In this document: in pieces, positions 8,654 through 16,281 of the stretch | How positions within the stretch are numbered: position 1 is the first letter of the stretch | Layout: the number at the start of each line of letters is the position of its first letter | Assembly: GCA_023230525.1 (NCBI GenBank) | Contig: JALNXE010000039.1 | Coordinates: 1-35,623 of the forward strand | Direction: 5' to 3' | Length of the DNA: 35,623 nt | Origin: Desulfobulbaceae bacterium | GTDB lineage: Bacteria; Desulfobacterota; Desulfobulbia; Desulfobulbales; SURF-16 | Program-made: the position numbers and the translations under genes | Notes under the pieces: model-generated | The model's input: only the letters and a program-made list of their open reading frames with translations | Told to the model about the DNA's origin: nothing | The model's database searches: none

Positions 8654-8728
8654 AGAACATTCCTTGTGTATTTTATCCTGTAAAGGAAAGTCTTTTAGGC
8701 TTTTTCTTCCTCACTGAGAAAGCAAAAT

Positions 8729-9691
8729 TTGCTTCACGCGCAACAAAAAGAATTTCATTTTGTTGTTTCTCCTGACTTAGCCGGGAAACGGCTTGATTTA
8801 CTCGTGGCCGATCTCGAAAGTTGCGCTCAACTGACCCGCTCCCGCATTCAGAACCTTATCCGTGCAGGTAATATTCTTGTTAATGATGAGGTAAGAAAAA
8901 CCGGGTATCGGGTCAGGACGAGCGAGACGATATGTATTACTCTTCCTCCGCCGCAACCTTCATCTCTTATTCCTGAGGAACTTGAATTTCAGATTCTCTT
9001 CGAGGATCAGGACGTTATCGTCCTGTCGAAACCCCCAGGGGTTGTTGTTCATCCTTCCCATGGGCATATTGATGGCACGCTGGTTCATGGTCTTCTGCAC
9101 CATTGCCATAATTTATCCGGCATAGGCGGAGAATTACGACCCGGGATTGTCCACAGGCTGGACAAAGACACCTCTGGCGCCATGATTGTCGCCAAAAATG
9201 ATATGGCCCATCAAAGCCTGGTTAAGCAGTTTAAGGGGAGAACTGTTGAAAAATTCTATCTCGCCCTCCTAGTTGGAATTCCCCGTACCAGGACCGGACG
9301 CATTGCTGCAGCTATTGGACGGCATCCCGTTCATAGAAAAAAAATGGCTGTTTTGCAGCAAGGTGGGCGCGAGTCAGTTACTAACTGGGAGATCCTGGAA
9401 TATTTCTCTCATTTCAGTTTTGTCAAACTTCGGCTTGAAACAGGAAGAACACACCAGATACGTGTTCATATGGCTTCAATCGGATGCCCGATTGCCGGAG
9501 ACCCGGTCTATGGGAGAAAAACTAAAATTTCCGATCTGTTGATTGTCCGACAATGCCTTCATTCTTACTCTCTTGCCTTTGATCATCCCCATTCCGGCGA
9601 GAGGTTGTCATTTACCGCCCCTCTTTGGCCTGATATGGAAAATATTGTGCATTTGCTGCGCGATAGTGATGTTGCCGGCACAGGCGGATAA
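8729..9691 (+). CDS. RluA-family 23S rRNA pseudouridine synthase (RluD-like)
   Basis: Converts specific uridines in 23S rRNA to pseudouridine. An S4 RNA-binding domain occupies about residues 15-75 (KRLDLLVADL, SRIQNLIRAGNILVN). The catalytic domain has the signature RPGIVHRLDKDTSG with the catalytic Asp145, and later GRTHQIRVHM and GDPVYG. The 320-residue length fits the RluD/RluC type; which uridines are modified cannot be told from sequence. The start is a TTG with a weak ribosome binding site. The Ub-Mut7-C gene begins 20 bases after the stop. Confidence 0.93.
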   Translation: MLHAQQKEFHFVVSPDLAGKRLDLLVADLESCAQLTRSRIQNLIRAGNILVNDEVRKTGYRVRTSETICITLPPPQPSSLIPEELEFQILFEDQDVIVLSKPPGVVVHPSHGHIDGTLVHGLLHHCHNLSGIGGELRPGIVHRLDKDTSGAMIVAKNDMAHQSLVKQFKGRTVEKFYLALLVGIPRTRTGRIAAAIGRHPVHRKKMAVLQQGGRESVTNWEILEYFSHFSFVKLRLETGRTHQIRVHMASIGCPIAGDPVYGRKTKISDLLIVRQCLHSYSLAFDHPHSGERLSFTAPLWPDMENIVHLLRDSDVAGTGG

Positions 9692-9711
9692 GAGCACTTT
9701 CAGGCTTTACC

Positions 9712-10452
9712 ATGATAGCTGTCAATTTCCATGGCAATTTAGTTGATCTGTTATCCGGAAAGTCAGAAAATGGCCCTTTCATTACTTTTCATCTGGAGCG
9801 CAGAACTTCTGTTAAGGATTTAATAGAATCGTTTGGTGTCCCCCATCCTGAGATTGAAGAAATTGTCGTTAATGGGGAAATGGTTGATTTTGCCTATATT
9901 GTGGAGGACGGTAGCCAGATAGAGGTTTTTCCGATTTCGTCCCAAAGCAATTTCTTCAAACCTTCTCTGCTCAGACCAGATTCTCTTGAATTTCATCGCT
10001 TCGTTGTGGATATCAATGTTGCAAAACTTGCCTCTAAATTGCGGCAACTCGGATTTGATACGCTTTTGCCCCGTAACTGCGATGATGCAGGTCTTGCGGC
10101 AATTGCTGGCTGCCAGAGGAGGATCTTATTGACGAGGGACCGCAATCTGCTAAAGAGAAAAATCGTCGAATTCGGTCATCTGGTCCGGGCAGAATTTCCC
10201 AATGATCAGCTTGTGGAAATCATCAAACTTTTTGGACTCAAAGACAAGATAAAGCCTTATAGCCGTTGCTTCCTATGTAATGGTTTACTGGAACCGGTCG
10301 CCAAGGAAGATATCCTGCCATTTCTCGAGCCTCTTACCAAGAAATATTACCATGTTTTTCAGCGTTGCCTTGACTGCAAGAAGATATACTGGTTCGGTTC
10401 GCATCGGGGAATGATGGATGCGATCCTACATGAAATTCTTGCATTATGCTGA
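9712..10452 (+). CDS. Ub-Mut7-C protein: ubiquitin-like domain fused to Mut7-C (PIN-like) RNase domain
   Basis: The 246 residues show two parts. Residues 1-80 resemble a beta-grasp ThiS/MoaD-like domain (VNFHGNL, then VVNGEMVDFAYIVEDGSQIEVFP), which corresponds to the ubiquitin-like domain of Mut7-C proteins. It lacks a C-terminal GG, so conjugation or sulfur carrying is not expected. Residues about 95-246 match the Mut7-C domain: an Asp-containing strand FVVDINVAKLASKLRQLGFD, LLTRDRNLL, and a C-terminal zinc ribbon with CFLCNGLL and CLDCKKIYW. Mut7-C is a PIN-fold predicted RNase; the bacterial substrate is not known. It follows the pseudouridine synthase closely, suggesting a link to RNA metabolism. 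Confidence 0.88.
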   Translation: MIAVNFHGNLVDLLSGKSENGPFITFHLERRTSVKDLIESFGVPHPEIEEIVVNGEMVDFAYIVEDGSQIEVFPISSQSNFFKPSLLRPDSLEFHRFVVDINVAKLASKLRQLGFDTLLPRNCDDAGLAAIAGCQRRILLTRDRNLLKRKIVEFGHLVRAEFPNDQLVEIIKLFGLKDKIKPYSRCFLCNGLLEPVAKEDILPFLEPLTKKYYHVFQRCLDCKKIYWFGSHRGMMDAILHEILALC

Positions 10453-10623
10453 TGGGGCCGGATATCACCGACAAATACAGATCGGCTCAGAAGGGAACGT
10501 GACTTGAATGCGAGGGGCTTTGTGTTAGGGTTGTCAACTGTTGATGATCCTAAATTTGGGGTTGGCTGAAAGAGAGATTGCCGGAGCTGTAAGGATGACA
10601 CCTGAAAACTGGATGGTATGAAC

Positions 10624-10655
10624 AAAAAAAGGACTCAAGCTAACTGCTTGAATCC
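10624..10655 (-). terminator. rho-independent terminator after tRNA-His
   Basis: On the minus strand: GGATTCAAGC, loop AGTTA, GCTTGAGTCC, then TTTTTTT. The 10-bp stem (one G-T pair) and T-run lie just downstream of the tRNA-His gene. Confidence 0.8.
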
Positions 10656-10667
10656 CTTAAGAAATAA

Positions 10668-10745
10668 TGGGGTGAGCGATGGGACTCGAACCCACGACCA
10701 TCGGAGCCACAATCCGAAGCTACCACCAGCTGAGCTACGCTCACC
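10668..10745 (-). tRNA. tRNA-His(GUG)
   Basis: On the minus strand the acceptor stem GTGAGCG pairs with CGCTCAC. The anticodon stem TCGGA/TCCGA carries the loop TTGTGGC with anticodon GTG. The T arm GTGGG-TTCGAGT-CCCAT closes with one G-T pair. The discriminator is C73 and CCA is encoded. A G lies directly before the acceptor stem (position 10745), so the G-1 that histidyl-tRNA synthetase requires is encoded in the gene, as usual in bacteria. A terminator follows. Confidence 0.97.
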
Positions 10746-10982
10746 ACGCAAAAAAAGTTATATAGCAATTATGATCAAAGAATGATTTTTATAATAGATT
10801 CCCGATCCAATAGCAAGGTGAAAATCGCTTTTATCAAGAGTTTTTCACAGATAAGCCGTTGTAAAAAACAATGTGATCGTTCTGAAAACCAAAACGGCAT
10901 AAGGAACCATAGAGAACAAGGCGGAATTGCACAGGTTGTTTCGTAACCTCTCCTGAATACCTTTGGCTAGCCGGGAAAGCCC

Positions 10983-11642
10983 TCAGATAATTTCCTTGCC
11001 GCAATGCATGCAAAGTTTTGCCTGTTTCTTTATGATTTCAGAGCAATAAGGGCATTCTTTTTTGAAGTTTGCCTGGAGGATCTGGTTGACGGCAAAATTG
11101 GCGTTCTGCTCGAGATCCTTGTTGCCGAAGCGATGGTTTCTTATCGGATCAACACATGCGAGATCGTTAAGCTTAACGAGAAGTTCACAGGATTTCAACC
11201 TGCCATCCAAACCGGCACATTCATCAAGCACAAGTGTGAGAACAGGCCGCAGATTATGTGTTTCGGCGCAGGTATTCAGTTCATTTAAGGCCTCTTGTTC
11301 TTCCCGGTAGCGAATATCCTGTTTTTTGACAGTTTCCGGATCAATTATGCAACCGGTAAAAGCCTCGGCGCTGCCAACCATCATAACGCTGCCTTTTTTT
11401 TCACCAGGGAGGAGCATATACCGGTAGGAACCCACATGACCGTACTGTTCCTCAATATGCTGCCAACCTGTTGAGAATATCGGGCATTCATCGTTGAGAC
11501 AGACAAACATAACCTCACATCCCCAGCCCAATCCATCACCAATATGAAAGGGAGGCGTTTCGCAGCAGGACAGGCGTGCATGGCAATGAGGGCAGAAGTG
11601 TTCTTCTTGTGCATATTTAAGGCATGTATCATATGACAGCAT
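10983..11642 (-). CDS. zinc-ribbon protein of unknown function
   Basis: The 219-residue protein carries cysteine clusters at both ends. The N-terminal one has CPHC (17-20), CC (26-27), Cys42, Cys48 and Cys53. The C-terminal one is a classical zinc ribbon, CPYC (197-200) and CMHC (211-214). The middle (about 115-190) is helical and looks repeat-like (VLTLVLDECAGLDGRLKSC, LLVKLNDLACVDPIRNHRFG), possibly HEAT-like. There is no signal peptide. The start has a strong site, AAGGAG 7 bases before the ATG. It stands alone between tRNA-His and a 550-base gap. I cannot assign a function; metal binding is likely. Confidence 0.8.
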   Translation of the reverse strand: MLSYDTCLKYAQEEHFCPHCHARLSCCETPPFHIGDGLGWGCEVMFVCLNDECPIFSTGWQHIEEQYGHVGSYRYMLLPGEKKGSVMMVGSAEAFTGCIIDPETVKKQDIRYREEQEALNELNTCAETHNLRPVLTLVLDECAGLDGRLKSCELLVKLNDLACVDPIRNHRFGNKDLEQNANFAVNQILQANFKKECPYCSEIIKKQAKLCMHCGKEII

Positions 11643-12195
11643 GTGGCAGCTCCTTTTAGAACAGATAGCAACTTATTTTTGAATTGCAGGCGGTGAGCAA
11701 CTTATCCCGGACCGGGACTCTGGTAGCGCTGATGCTCATGAAGTTTGGTGTTTTTCGTTGAATGTATAGGTAATAGCCATCCATGCCAAAAGAATCATGA
11801 AGACTAAAATTTTGTTGAAGCGGTTTTTTTTCATAGTGTATAGATAACTCATTTAGGGGCGCAAAGCAACGGGCAATGAATGGCCATTCATGTGTGTAAT
11901 TTTAATGCCGCGAAATTATTTTTTTTGTTATCATGCTGATATTAAAAGATTTTTTTTAGCAAGCTGAATTTGCTGAAATGTATCTGCCAAAGAAAACAGA
12001 TTGACTTTTTACCCGTTGGAAAGTAAATGTTTCTATATTAATAATTACGTTTTTATTATATAACAAGACCTTATAAATTGTTTTTTCAATATCCTCACAT
12101 GGGCCCTCTGCGGGTCGCAAATTCTTAATGAAAGCCATTTTGTCCCAGTGAACAGCATGTGGTTTTCAATCGAAATTTAGGCGGTCAAAGAGAAA
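11643..12195. other. 553-base AT-rich intergenic region
   Basis: This gap separates the zinc-ribbon gene from purM. It holds long A/T runs and one candidate small ORF on the minus strand (11736-11849, listed separately). I see no tRNA, strong terminator or convincing purM promoter here. The last 15 bases before purM contain GGTCAAAGAGAAA, which can serve as its ribosome binding site. Confidence 0.5.
11736..11849 (-). CDS. candidate small single-pass membrane protein (37 or 31 residues)
   Basis: On the minus strand two in-frame ATGs open a short frame ending at the TGA at 11738-11736. The outer one is at 11852 and the inner one, MKKNRFNK, at 11834; coordinates given here are approximate for the longer form. 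The product has a basic start (KKNRFNK), one hydrophobic stretch of about 17 residues (ILVFMILLAWMAITYTF) and a short polar tail. That layout is typical of small bacterial membrane proteins. No good ribosome binding site precedes either ATG, and the AT-rich setting makes chance ORFs likely, so the call is tentative. Confidence 0.25.
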   Translation of the reverse strand, partial: SYLYTMKKNRFNKILVFMILLAWMAITYTFNEKHQTS

Positions 12196-13248
12196 ATGGA
12201 TCATATTCAAACTTCCAGATATGCTGATTCTGGCGTTGATATAGACAAAGGAAATAAATTTATATCGAATATAAAACCCTTGGTGGCTGCAACGTTCCGG
12301 CGCGGGGTTTTAACTGATATCGGGGGATTCGGAGGTTTATTTGCTATAGGTGGAGATCGTTTCACCGATCCTGTTCTCGTCTCGTCTACCGATGGTGTCG
12401 GCACGAAGCTGAAAATCGCAAGCCTGTGCAATAAGCATGATACCATTGGTATTGATCTCGTTGCCATGTGTGTGAATGATATCGTTGTGTCCGGCGCCCA
12501 GCCTCTTTTTTTCCTTGATTATTTTGCTATCGGCAAGCTCGATCTCGAAATTGCCACGGACGTAATCAAGGGAATTGCCAAGGGATGCGAAATTGCCAAA
12601 TGTTCACTGATTGGCGGTGAGACTGCCGAAATGCCGGGGCTATACCATGAAAAGGATTATGATCTGGCAGGTTTTGTCGTCGGTATTGCCGAGCGGGATA
12701 AAATTATTGACGGTTCAGAGATTAAGGTCGGCGATAAACTTATCGGTCTCACCTCCAGCGGAGTTCACAGCAACGGTTACTCTCTGGTCCGTAAAATCTG
12801 TTTTGAGGAGTTGGGCCTCTCTGTTAATGATCATGTGGCTGAACTCGGTTGTGCTCTGGGAGAAGAACTGCTCAGGCCCACCAGGATCTATGTGGAGACC
12901 CTGCTCAACCTGTTTAAGAATTTCAAGGTGCGGGGCTTAAGTCACATTACCGGTGGCGGTTTTACCGATAATATCCCCAGGATACTCCCCAAAGGCACGA
13001 AGGTTCATATCCATAAGGGAAGCTGGCCGGTGCTGCCGATTTTTGACTTTTTGCAGAAGAATGGCAAGATTTCGCAAGAGGAGATGTATCGCACCTTCAA
13101 CTGCGGAATCGGCATGGTTTTGATTGTCGACGCAAGGATTGTGGAAGACGTAACCCAGCAGTTGATCGCCCTTGGTGAGTCCCCTTATGTGATCGGCGAG
13201 GTTGCCGCGCGGAAAGAGGATGAGGAGCTGGTTGAATATGTTGATTGA
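12196..13248 (+). CDS. purM: phosphoribosylformylglycinamidine cyclo-ligase (AIR synthetase)
   Basis: Fifth step of purine synthesis: closes the imidazole ring of FGAM using ATP. The 350-residue length is typical. Visible are the start region YADSGVDIDKGN, the glycine-rich substrate strand GGFGGLF, STDGVGTKLKIA, the metal/ATP-binding CVNDIVVSGAQPLFFLDY, GGETAEMPG and the C-terminal HITGGGFTDNIPR and FNCGIGM. Ribosome binding site AAAGAG lies near the ATG. It is a stand-alone gene closed by the bidirectional terminator at 13290-13331. Confidence 0.97.
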   Translation: MDHIQTSRYADSGVDIDKGNKFISNIKPLVAATFRRGVLTDIGGFGGLFAIGGDRFTDPVLVSSTDGVGTKLKIASLCNKHDTIGIDLVAMCVNDIVVSGAQPLFFLDYFAIGKLDLEIATDVIKGIAKGCEIAKCSLIGGETAEMPGLYHEKDYDLAGFVVGIAERDKIIDGSEIKVGDKLIGLTSSGVHSNGYSLVRKICFEELGLSVNDHVAELGCALGEELLRPTRIYVETLLNLFKNFKVRGLSHITGGGFTDNIPRILPKGTKVHIHKGSWPVLPIFDFLQKNGKISQEEMYRTFNCGIGMVLIVDARIVEDVTQQLIALGESPYVIGEVAARKEDEELVEYVD

Positions 13249-13289
13249 GGCAGGTTGAGTTTCTTCTCTGTCCGGTTCGTATGGAATGT

Positions 13290-13331
13290 AAAAAAAAGGC
13301 GGGTCGAATTAATTCGACCCGTCTTTTTTTT
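13290..13331. terminator. bidirectional rho-independent terminator
   Basis: An A-run (13290-13297), a perfect 22-base palindrome from 13300 to 13321 (CGGGTCGAATT and its complement) and a T-run (13324-13331). It can end transcription of purM on plus and of the PEP-CTERM gene on minus. Confidence 0.92.
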
Positions 13332-13370
13332 ATGTCAAAATTGAAACTAAATGAACTGGCTTATGGCAGT

Positions 13371-14213
13371 TTATTGGGCTGATTTTCTTCTGGTGGCAAT
13401 GATGCCCAAAAGGCCTGAGCCAAGCAGCCAAACCGCACCGGGAATAGGTACAGCGCTGGCAGCAGAGGCCTTTGCAGTTACTCCGGCACCAAAATGCAGA
13501 TACTCTCCTACCTTTGCCGCATACATGAATGTTATTTTTCCTGATTCCGTATATATGTAATCGTCAAACTCAATAGTGCCTGATACTTTTTCCTTGGTTA
13601 CATTACCGACGGTAATCAAGTCCCACTTTCCGGTCGTGAAATTGTATCGGTGAAAGTCGGTGAATGCCAGAATATTTGACCAACCAGAACCATCTGAGGC
13701 GTCGATATCAATGCCATCGAGTGTATAATTGATAGAAAAAGTCAGATTGCCGGCAGTAGTTACTTTGTAACAAATATCTCTTCGAGCAGTTGCCATCGCT
13801 GAATAGTCTTCATAATTTATTGCAAATGCACTTGCATTGGCAATAATGTTTTGTTGTCCTGGAGTAGTATCCGTTTTTCCTAGCGCATAGGAAGAGCCAT
13901 TTGCATTTGACTTCTCTGACTCCGCAAGGGTGGCCACAATTCCGATTCGGTCATCACTATCGTCAAAAGCAGAAGGGGCATTAAAATTAGGAATGGACCA
14001 AGTTTCATAGGTGCCTGCACGTGACCAACTTTTCGTGAAAGTGGTTGGATCATAAACAGTGTATGCTCCTGATCCGGTTATTGTTAAACTGGCCCAGGAC
14101 ACTTCGGCGTTAGCCGATACGGAGGATGCAAGTGCGTTTCCTCCTGTAATTCCTACGATTAGCAATGCAGAAAGAGTGATTGCTCTTGATTTCTGCCAAT
14201 TGATTTTCTTCAT
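13371..14213 (-). CDS. VPLPA/PEP-CTERM sorting-domain surface protein
   Basis: A 280-residue exported protein. Residues 1-29 form a Sec signal peptide ending near GGNALA. The body is beta-rich with many Ser/Thr/Ala and aromatic residues, and only one Cys (YKVTT region). The C-terminus has a full sorting signal: VPIPGAVWLLGSGLLG, a hydrophobic stretch, then basic RRKSAQ. In this class an exosortase is expected to cleave at the motif and anchor or release the protein at the envelope, often together with exopolysaccharide. No exosortase gene lies in the window. It follows the proline-rich gene by 98 bases and probably shares its sigma-54 promoter; a bidirectional terminator follows. Confidence 0.9.
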   Translation of the reverse strand: MKKINWQKSRAITLSALLIVGITGGNALASSVSANAEVSWASLTITGSGAYTVYDPTTFTKSWSRAGTYETWSIPNFNAPSAFDDSDDRIGIVATLAESEKSNANGSSYALGKTDTTPGQQNIIANASAFAINYEDYSAMATARRDICYKVTTAGNLTFSINYTLDGIDIDASDGSGWSNILAFTDFHRYNFTTGKWDLITVGNVTKEKVSGTIEFDDYIYTESGKITFMYAAKVGEYLHFGAGVTAKASAASAVPIPGAVWLLGSGLLGIIATRRKSAQ

Positions 14214-14311
14214 TTTCGTTATCTCATTATTTTAAATTACATATTTATCTTAATCCTTGCAATCCAAGGAAGGAGTTTCCTGCTAATCAGCAATAAGTCA
14301 GTTTGAAGGCA

Positions 14312-14686
14312 TCAGTATGGAATACTTGGCGTAGAAGTGCCTTCACCAGCATCACCACTATATACACTCGGGCCTAATTGGGGTTTGGGTCCGATATCCG
14401 TGCCACCACCACCTTCCCGCGGATACATTGTAGGCTTCAGTTCGGGTGTTGGTGGATCCGGCGGAACAACCGGATCCGGTGACGGCAGCGCCGCGCTTAC
14501 TGGTGTGGGGGCGAGGGCAACCGGCCCAGCGGCAGGCGGTACCATTCTGTCCCAGTGACCCCATTTGTATGGGGATAATTCTTCGTCAACATCTTTTTTT
14601 TCACCTGCAAGGGAAAAAGAACTTTGCAGCAGCACAAAGGCGCATGCAAGAACTGCCGGGAACAAATACTTTTTTTTCATTTTCAT
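14312..14686 (-). CDS. small proline-rich secreted protein
   Basis: Start set at the ATG at 14686, which has AGGTG 5 bases upstream; the frame can be extended to a GTG at 14695 but without a binding site. The 124-residue product has a basic N-terminus, a hydrophobic segment and a probable Sec signal peptidase I site near FSLAG (about 27). VLAC (12-15) could also act as a lipobox, which would make it a lipoprotein. The mature part is low-complexity, rich in Pro and Gly (PPDPPTPELKPT, EGGGG), and contains PPAAGP (50-55). I recognise no domain. A sigma-54 promoter lies at 14752-14767, and the PEP-CTERM gene follows on the same strand. Confidence 0.75.
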   Translation of the reverse strand: MKMKKKYLFPAVLACAFVLLQSSFSLAGEKKDVDEELSPYKWGHWDRMVPPAAGPVALAPTPVSAALPSPDPVVPPDPPTPELKPTMYPREGGGGTDIGPKPQLGPSVYSGDAGEGTSTPSIPY

Positions 14687-14751
14687 TTTTTTCACCTGAT
14701 CAGTTCAGATCATTGAATAATATTTGTCTTCTTAATTTAGGTAATACTATC

Positions 14752-14767
14752 AGCAAAAGCTGTGCCG
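14752..14767 (-). promoter_or_regulatory. sigma-54 (-24/-12) promoter
   Basis: On the minus strand: CGGCAC (14767-14762), 5 bases AGCTT, TTGCT (14756-14752). Against the consensus TGGCAC-N5-TTGCW only the first base differs; the invariant GG and GC are present at the right distance. Transcription would start near 14741, about 55 bases before the proline-rich gene. Sigma-54 promoters need an AAA+ activator; a PilR-like one is encoded at 21063-22442. Confidence 0.72.
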
Positions 14768-14778
14768 AGTTTTTTGTA

Positions 14779-14793
14779 TTCTTTATAAAAGAA
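14779..14793. promoter_or_regulatory. short dyad near the sigma-54 promoter
   Basis: TTCTTT-ATA-AAAGAA, a perfect 6+6 inverted repeat about 12 bases upstream of the -24 element. It could be a regulator site, but AT-rich sequence makes chance dyads common. Confidence 0.2.
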
Positions 14794-14860
14794 ATAATTT
14801 CGTTTAGTTATCTGGCATTGTCGCCGCAAATTATTTTTTGTTGGCTGTTGTTATTCCATT

Positions 14861-14884
14861 TTTTCGGACTAGTCTTTCCGAAAA
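14861..14884. promoter_or_regulatory. dyad, possible activator site or 3' hairpin
   Basis: TTTTCGGA, 8 bases, TCCGAAAA. It lies about 130 bases upstream of the predicted sigma-54 transcription start, a distance typical for enhancer sites of sigma-54 activators. It also lies about 25 bases after the stop of the Slam-like gene, so it could instead be an mRNA 3' hairpin; no T-run follows on either strand. Confidence 0.3.
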
Positions 14885-14910
14885 TACGAATTACCATTCC
14901 GTTAAACCGG

Positions 14911-16242
14911 TTAAAACCTTCTCGACAGGGTAATCGTCGTTTCCGAACGGCTATAGTCATAGGCCGGCAGATTCGAATTCGCGCTGGTGTGCATCACCTC
15001 GGCATTAAAATCCCAGTCAGTCAGCCAGCCAAAGTCCTTAAAGGTGTGGATATATCCAAGTTTGTATTGTCTGGTGATCTCATCCCGAGGGCTGCCCCAA
15101 TCAGGTAAACCGGGAACCGGTGCCGCATCATATCTGCTCTCCGTCTGGATATAGCCGGCAAAAAGGGTGTTATGTTCCAGGAATTTCCAGCTGCCGGTAA
15201 GAAAAAAACAGATGGCATCCTGGCTGTAGGCATCATCCTTGGCGTTTTCGTTAATATATTGAATGCCTGTGAGGGCAGCCATTTTGCCGTTGTAAAAAGT
15301 GTAGCCAACGGAGAGGCGCGGCGCGAGATAGACGCTGTCCCGCCCTCTGTACCCTGGTCTGGAGTAATCACGTCTGGAGATAATTGCATCAGCGGTGGAT
15401 TCAAAACCGGTATCACCGAAATGCCAGGTGTAGCTCGGCAGCAGGTAGCTGAAAATTGCATACTTTTCACCACCCCAGCTGATGATATCCTCCTGCAGGG
15501 TAAGATTGGAACGCCAGTTGCCGGTGCTGACAAGGGTCGGCCCGGTTCTGAGACTCACGACGGACAGGTCATATTCGTCCTCATTAAAGTAACCTTTATG
15601 GTAAATATTTACCCCGCTCTGCCAGAGAAGATTAGCCGGATTTGTTCCCAAGTTATAGCGTTTCCCGGTCTGGTAGGTGTGATCGATGCCGACGGAGATT
15701 ATCGTGCCCGAGTCTCTTTTCTTTTCATCACCAGGCGTAACAACCGTGTTGTCAGGACCGATATTGATATTGGTGTCATAGACATAACCGAATTCAAATG
15801 GGAATTTCCAGGTGCTCTGTCCCTGGTTTAAGCGTTCAGCATCCTGTTTCACCTGGGCCATAAATGCGAGAATGGAAACCCTGACGTTGGGCGGGGTCTG
15901 CGGATCATTTAAAACAACCTCAGCCTCTTTGACCGCTTCGTCGAATTTATATATCTGATAATAGGCAACAGCCATTTCCAGACGGGCTCTGTGCAGTTTA
16001 GGCTGGGTACTGAGGATGGATTGAAAATCCTCAATGGCCGAGTAGATATTGCCTGTTTCGCGTTTTTCCATGGCCTGGCGGAAGAGCTCTTCCATTTGTT
16101 GGCGAAACTGTTCATCGGTTAAGGTGGGGGAAGCCTCTTGCGCATGGAGTACAAATGGCGCAGAAAAAGTTAAGAGAGAGGTTAGTGATAGAACAGCAGT
16201 AAGTGTTTTGTACTTCTTTCGCCTGTTAGAGTAAGCCCTCAT
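14911..16242 (-). CDS. Slam-like (DUF560) outer-membrane beta-barrel protein with TPR domain
   Basis: Start set at the ATG at 16242, which has GGGGGA upstream; an ATG at 16275 would add 11 residues without a better site. The 443-residue product has a signal peptide ending near VLHAQ (about 34). An N-terminal TPR-type helical domain follows (about 45-150; GNIYSAIEDFQSIL, RARLEMAVAYYQ, KFDEAVKEAEVVL). A C-terminal beta-barrel spans about 165-443, with FGYVYDTNINIG and alternating aromatic strands, ending in Phe (LSRRF), the usual outer-membrane signal. The layout matches surface lipoprotein assembly modifiers, which help lipoproteins reach the cell surface; whether this one does so is inference. 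It follows the HD-GYP gene by 140 bases. Confidence 0.7.
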   Translation of the reverse strand: MRAYSNRRKKYKTLTAVLSLTSLLTFSAPFVLHAQEASPTLTDEQFRQQMEELFRQAMEKRETGNIYSAIEDFQSILSTQPKLHRARLEMAVAYYQIYKFDEAVKEAEVVLNDPQTPPNVRVSILAFMAQVKQDAERLNQGQSTWKFPFEFGYVYDTNINIGPDNTVVTPGDEKKRDSGTIISVGIDHTYQTGKRYNLGTNPANLLWQSGVNIYHKGYFNEDEYDLSVVSLRTGPTLVSTGNWRSNLTLQEDIISWGGEKYAIFSYLLPSYTWHFGDTGFESTADAIISRRDYSRPGYRGRDSVYLAPRLSVGYTFYNGKMAALTGIQYINENAKDDAYSQDAICFFLTGSWKFLEHNTLFAGYIQTESRYDAAPVPGLPDWGSPRDEITRQYKLGYIHTFKDFGWLTDWDFNAEVMHTSANSNLPAYDYSRSETTITLSRRF

Positions 16243-16281
16243 CAATTTTCCCCCAATAATTAAGAAATTTTTCATTTAATA

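Noticed and set aside
8680..8712. Hairpin GAAAGTC/GGCTTTTTC after the CarD gene as a terminator
   Set aside because: The stem is short, relies on G-U pairs and lies almost at the next gene; too weak to list.
11956..12138. 60-codon minus-strand frame upstream of purM
   Set aside because: Only its first half looks protein-like, the rest is driven by AT-rich sequence, and it covers the region where the purM promoter should be. Not supported well enough to list.
14446..15108. 220-codon plus-strand frame
   Set aside because: Antisense to the proline-rich gene, the sigma-54 promoter region and the Slam-like gene; the product shows no domain or signal peptide.
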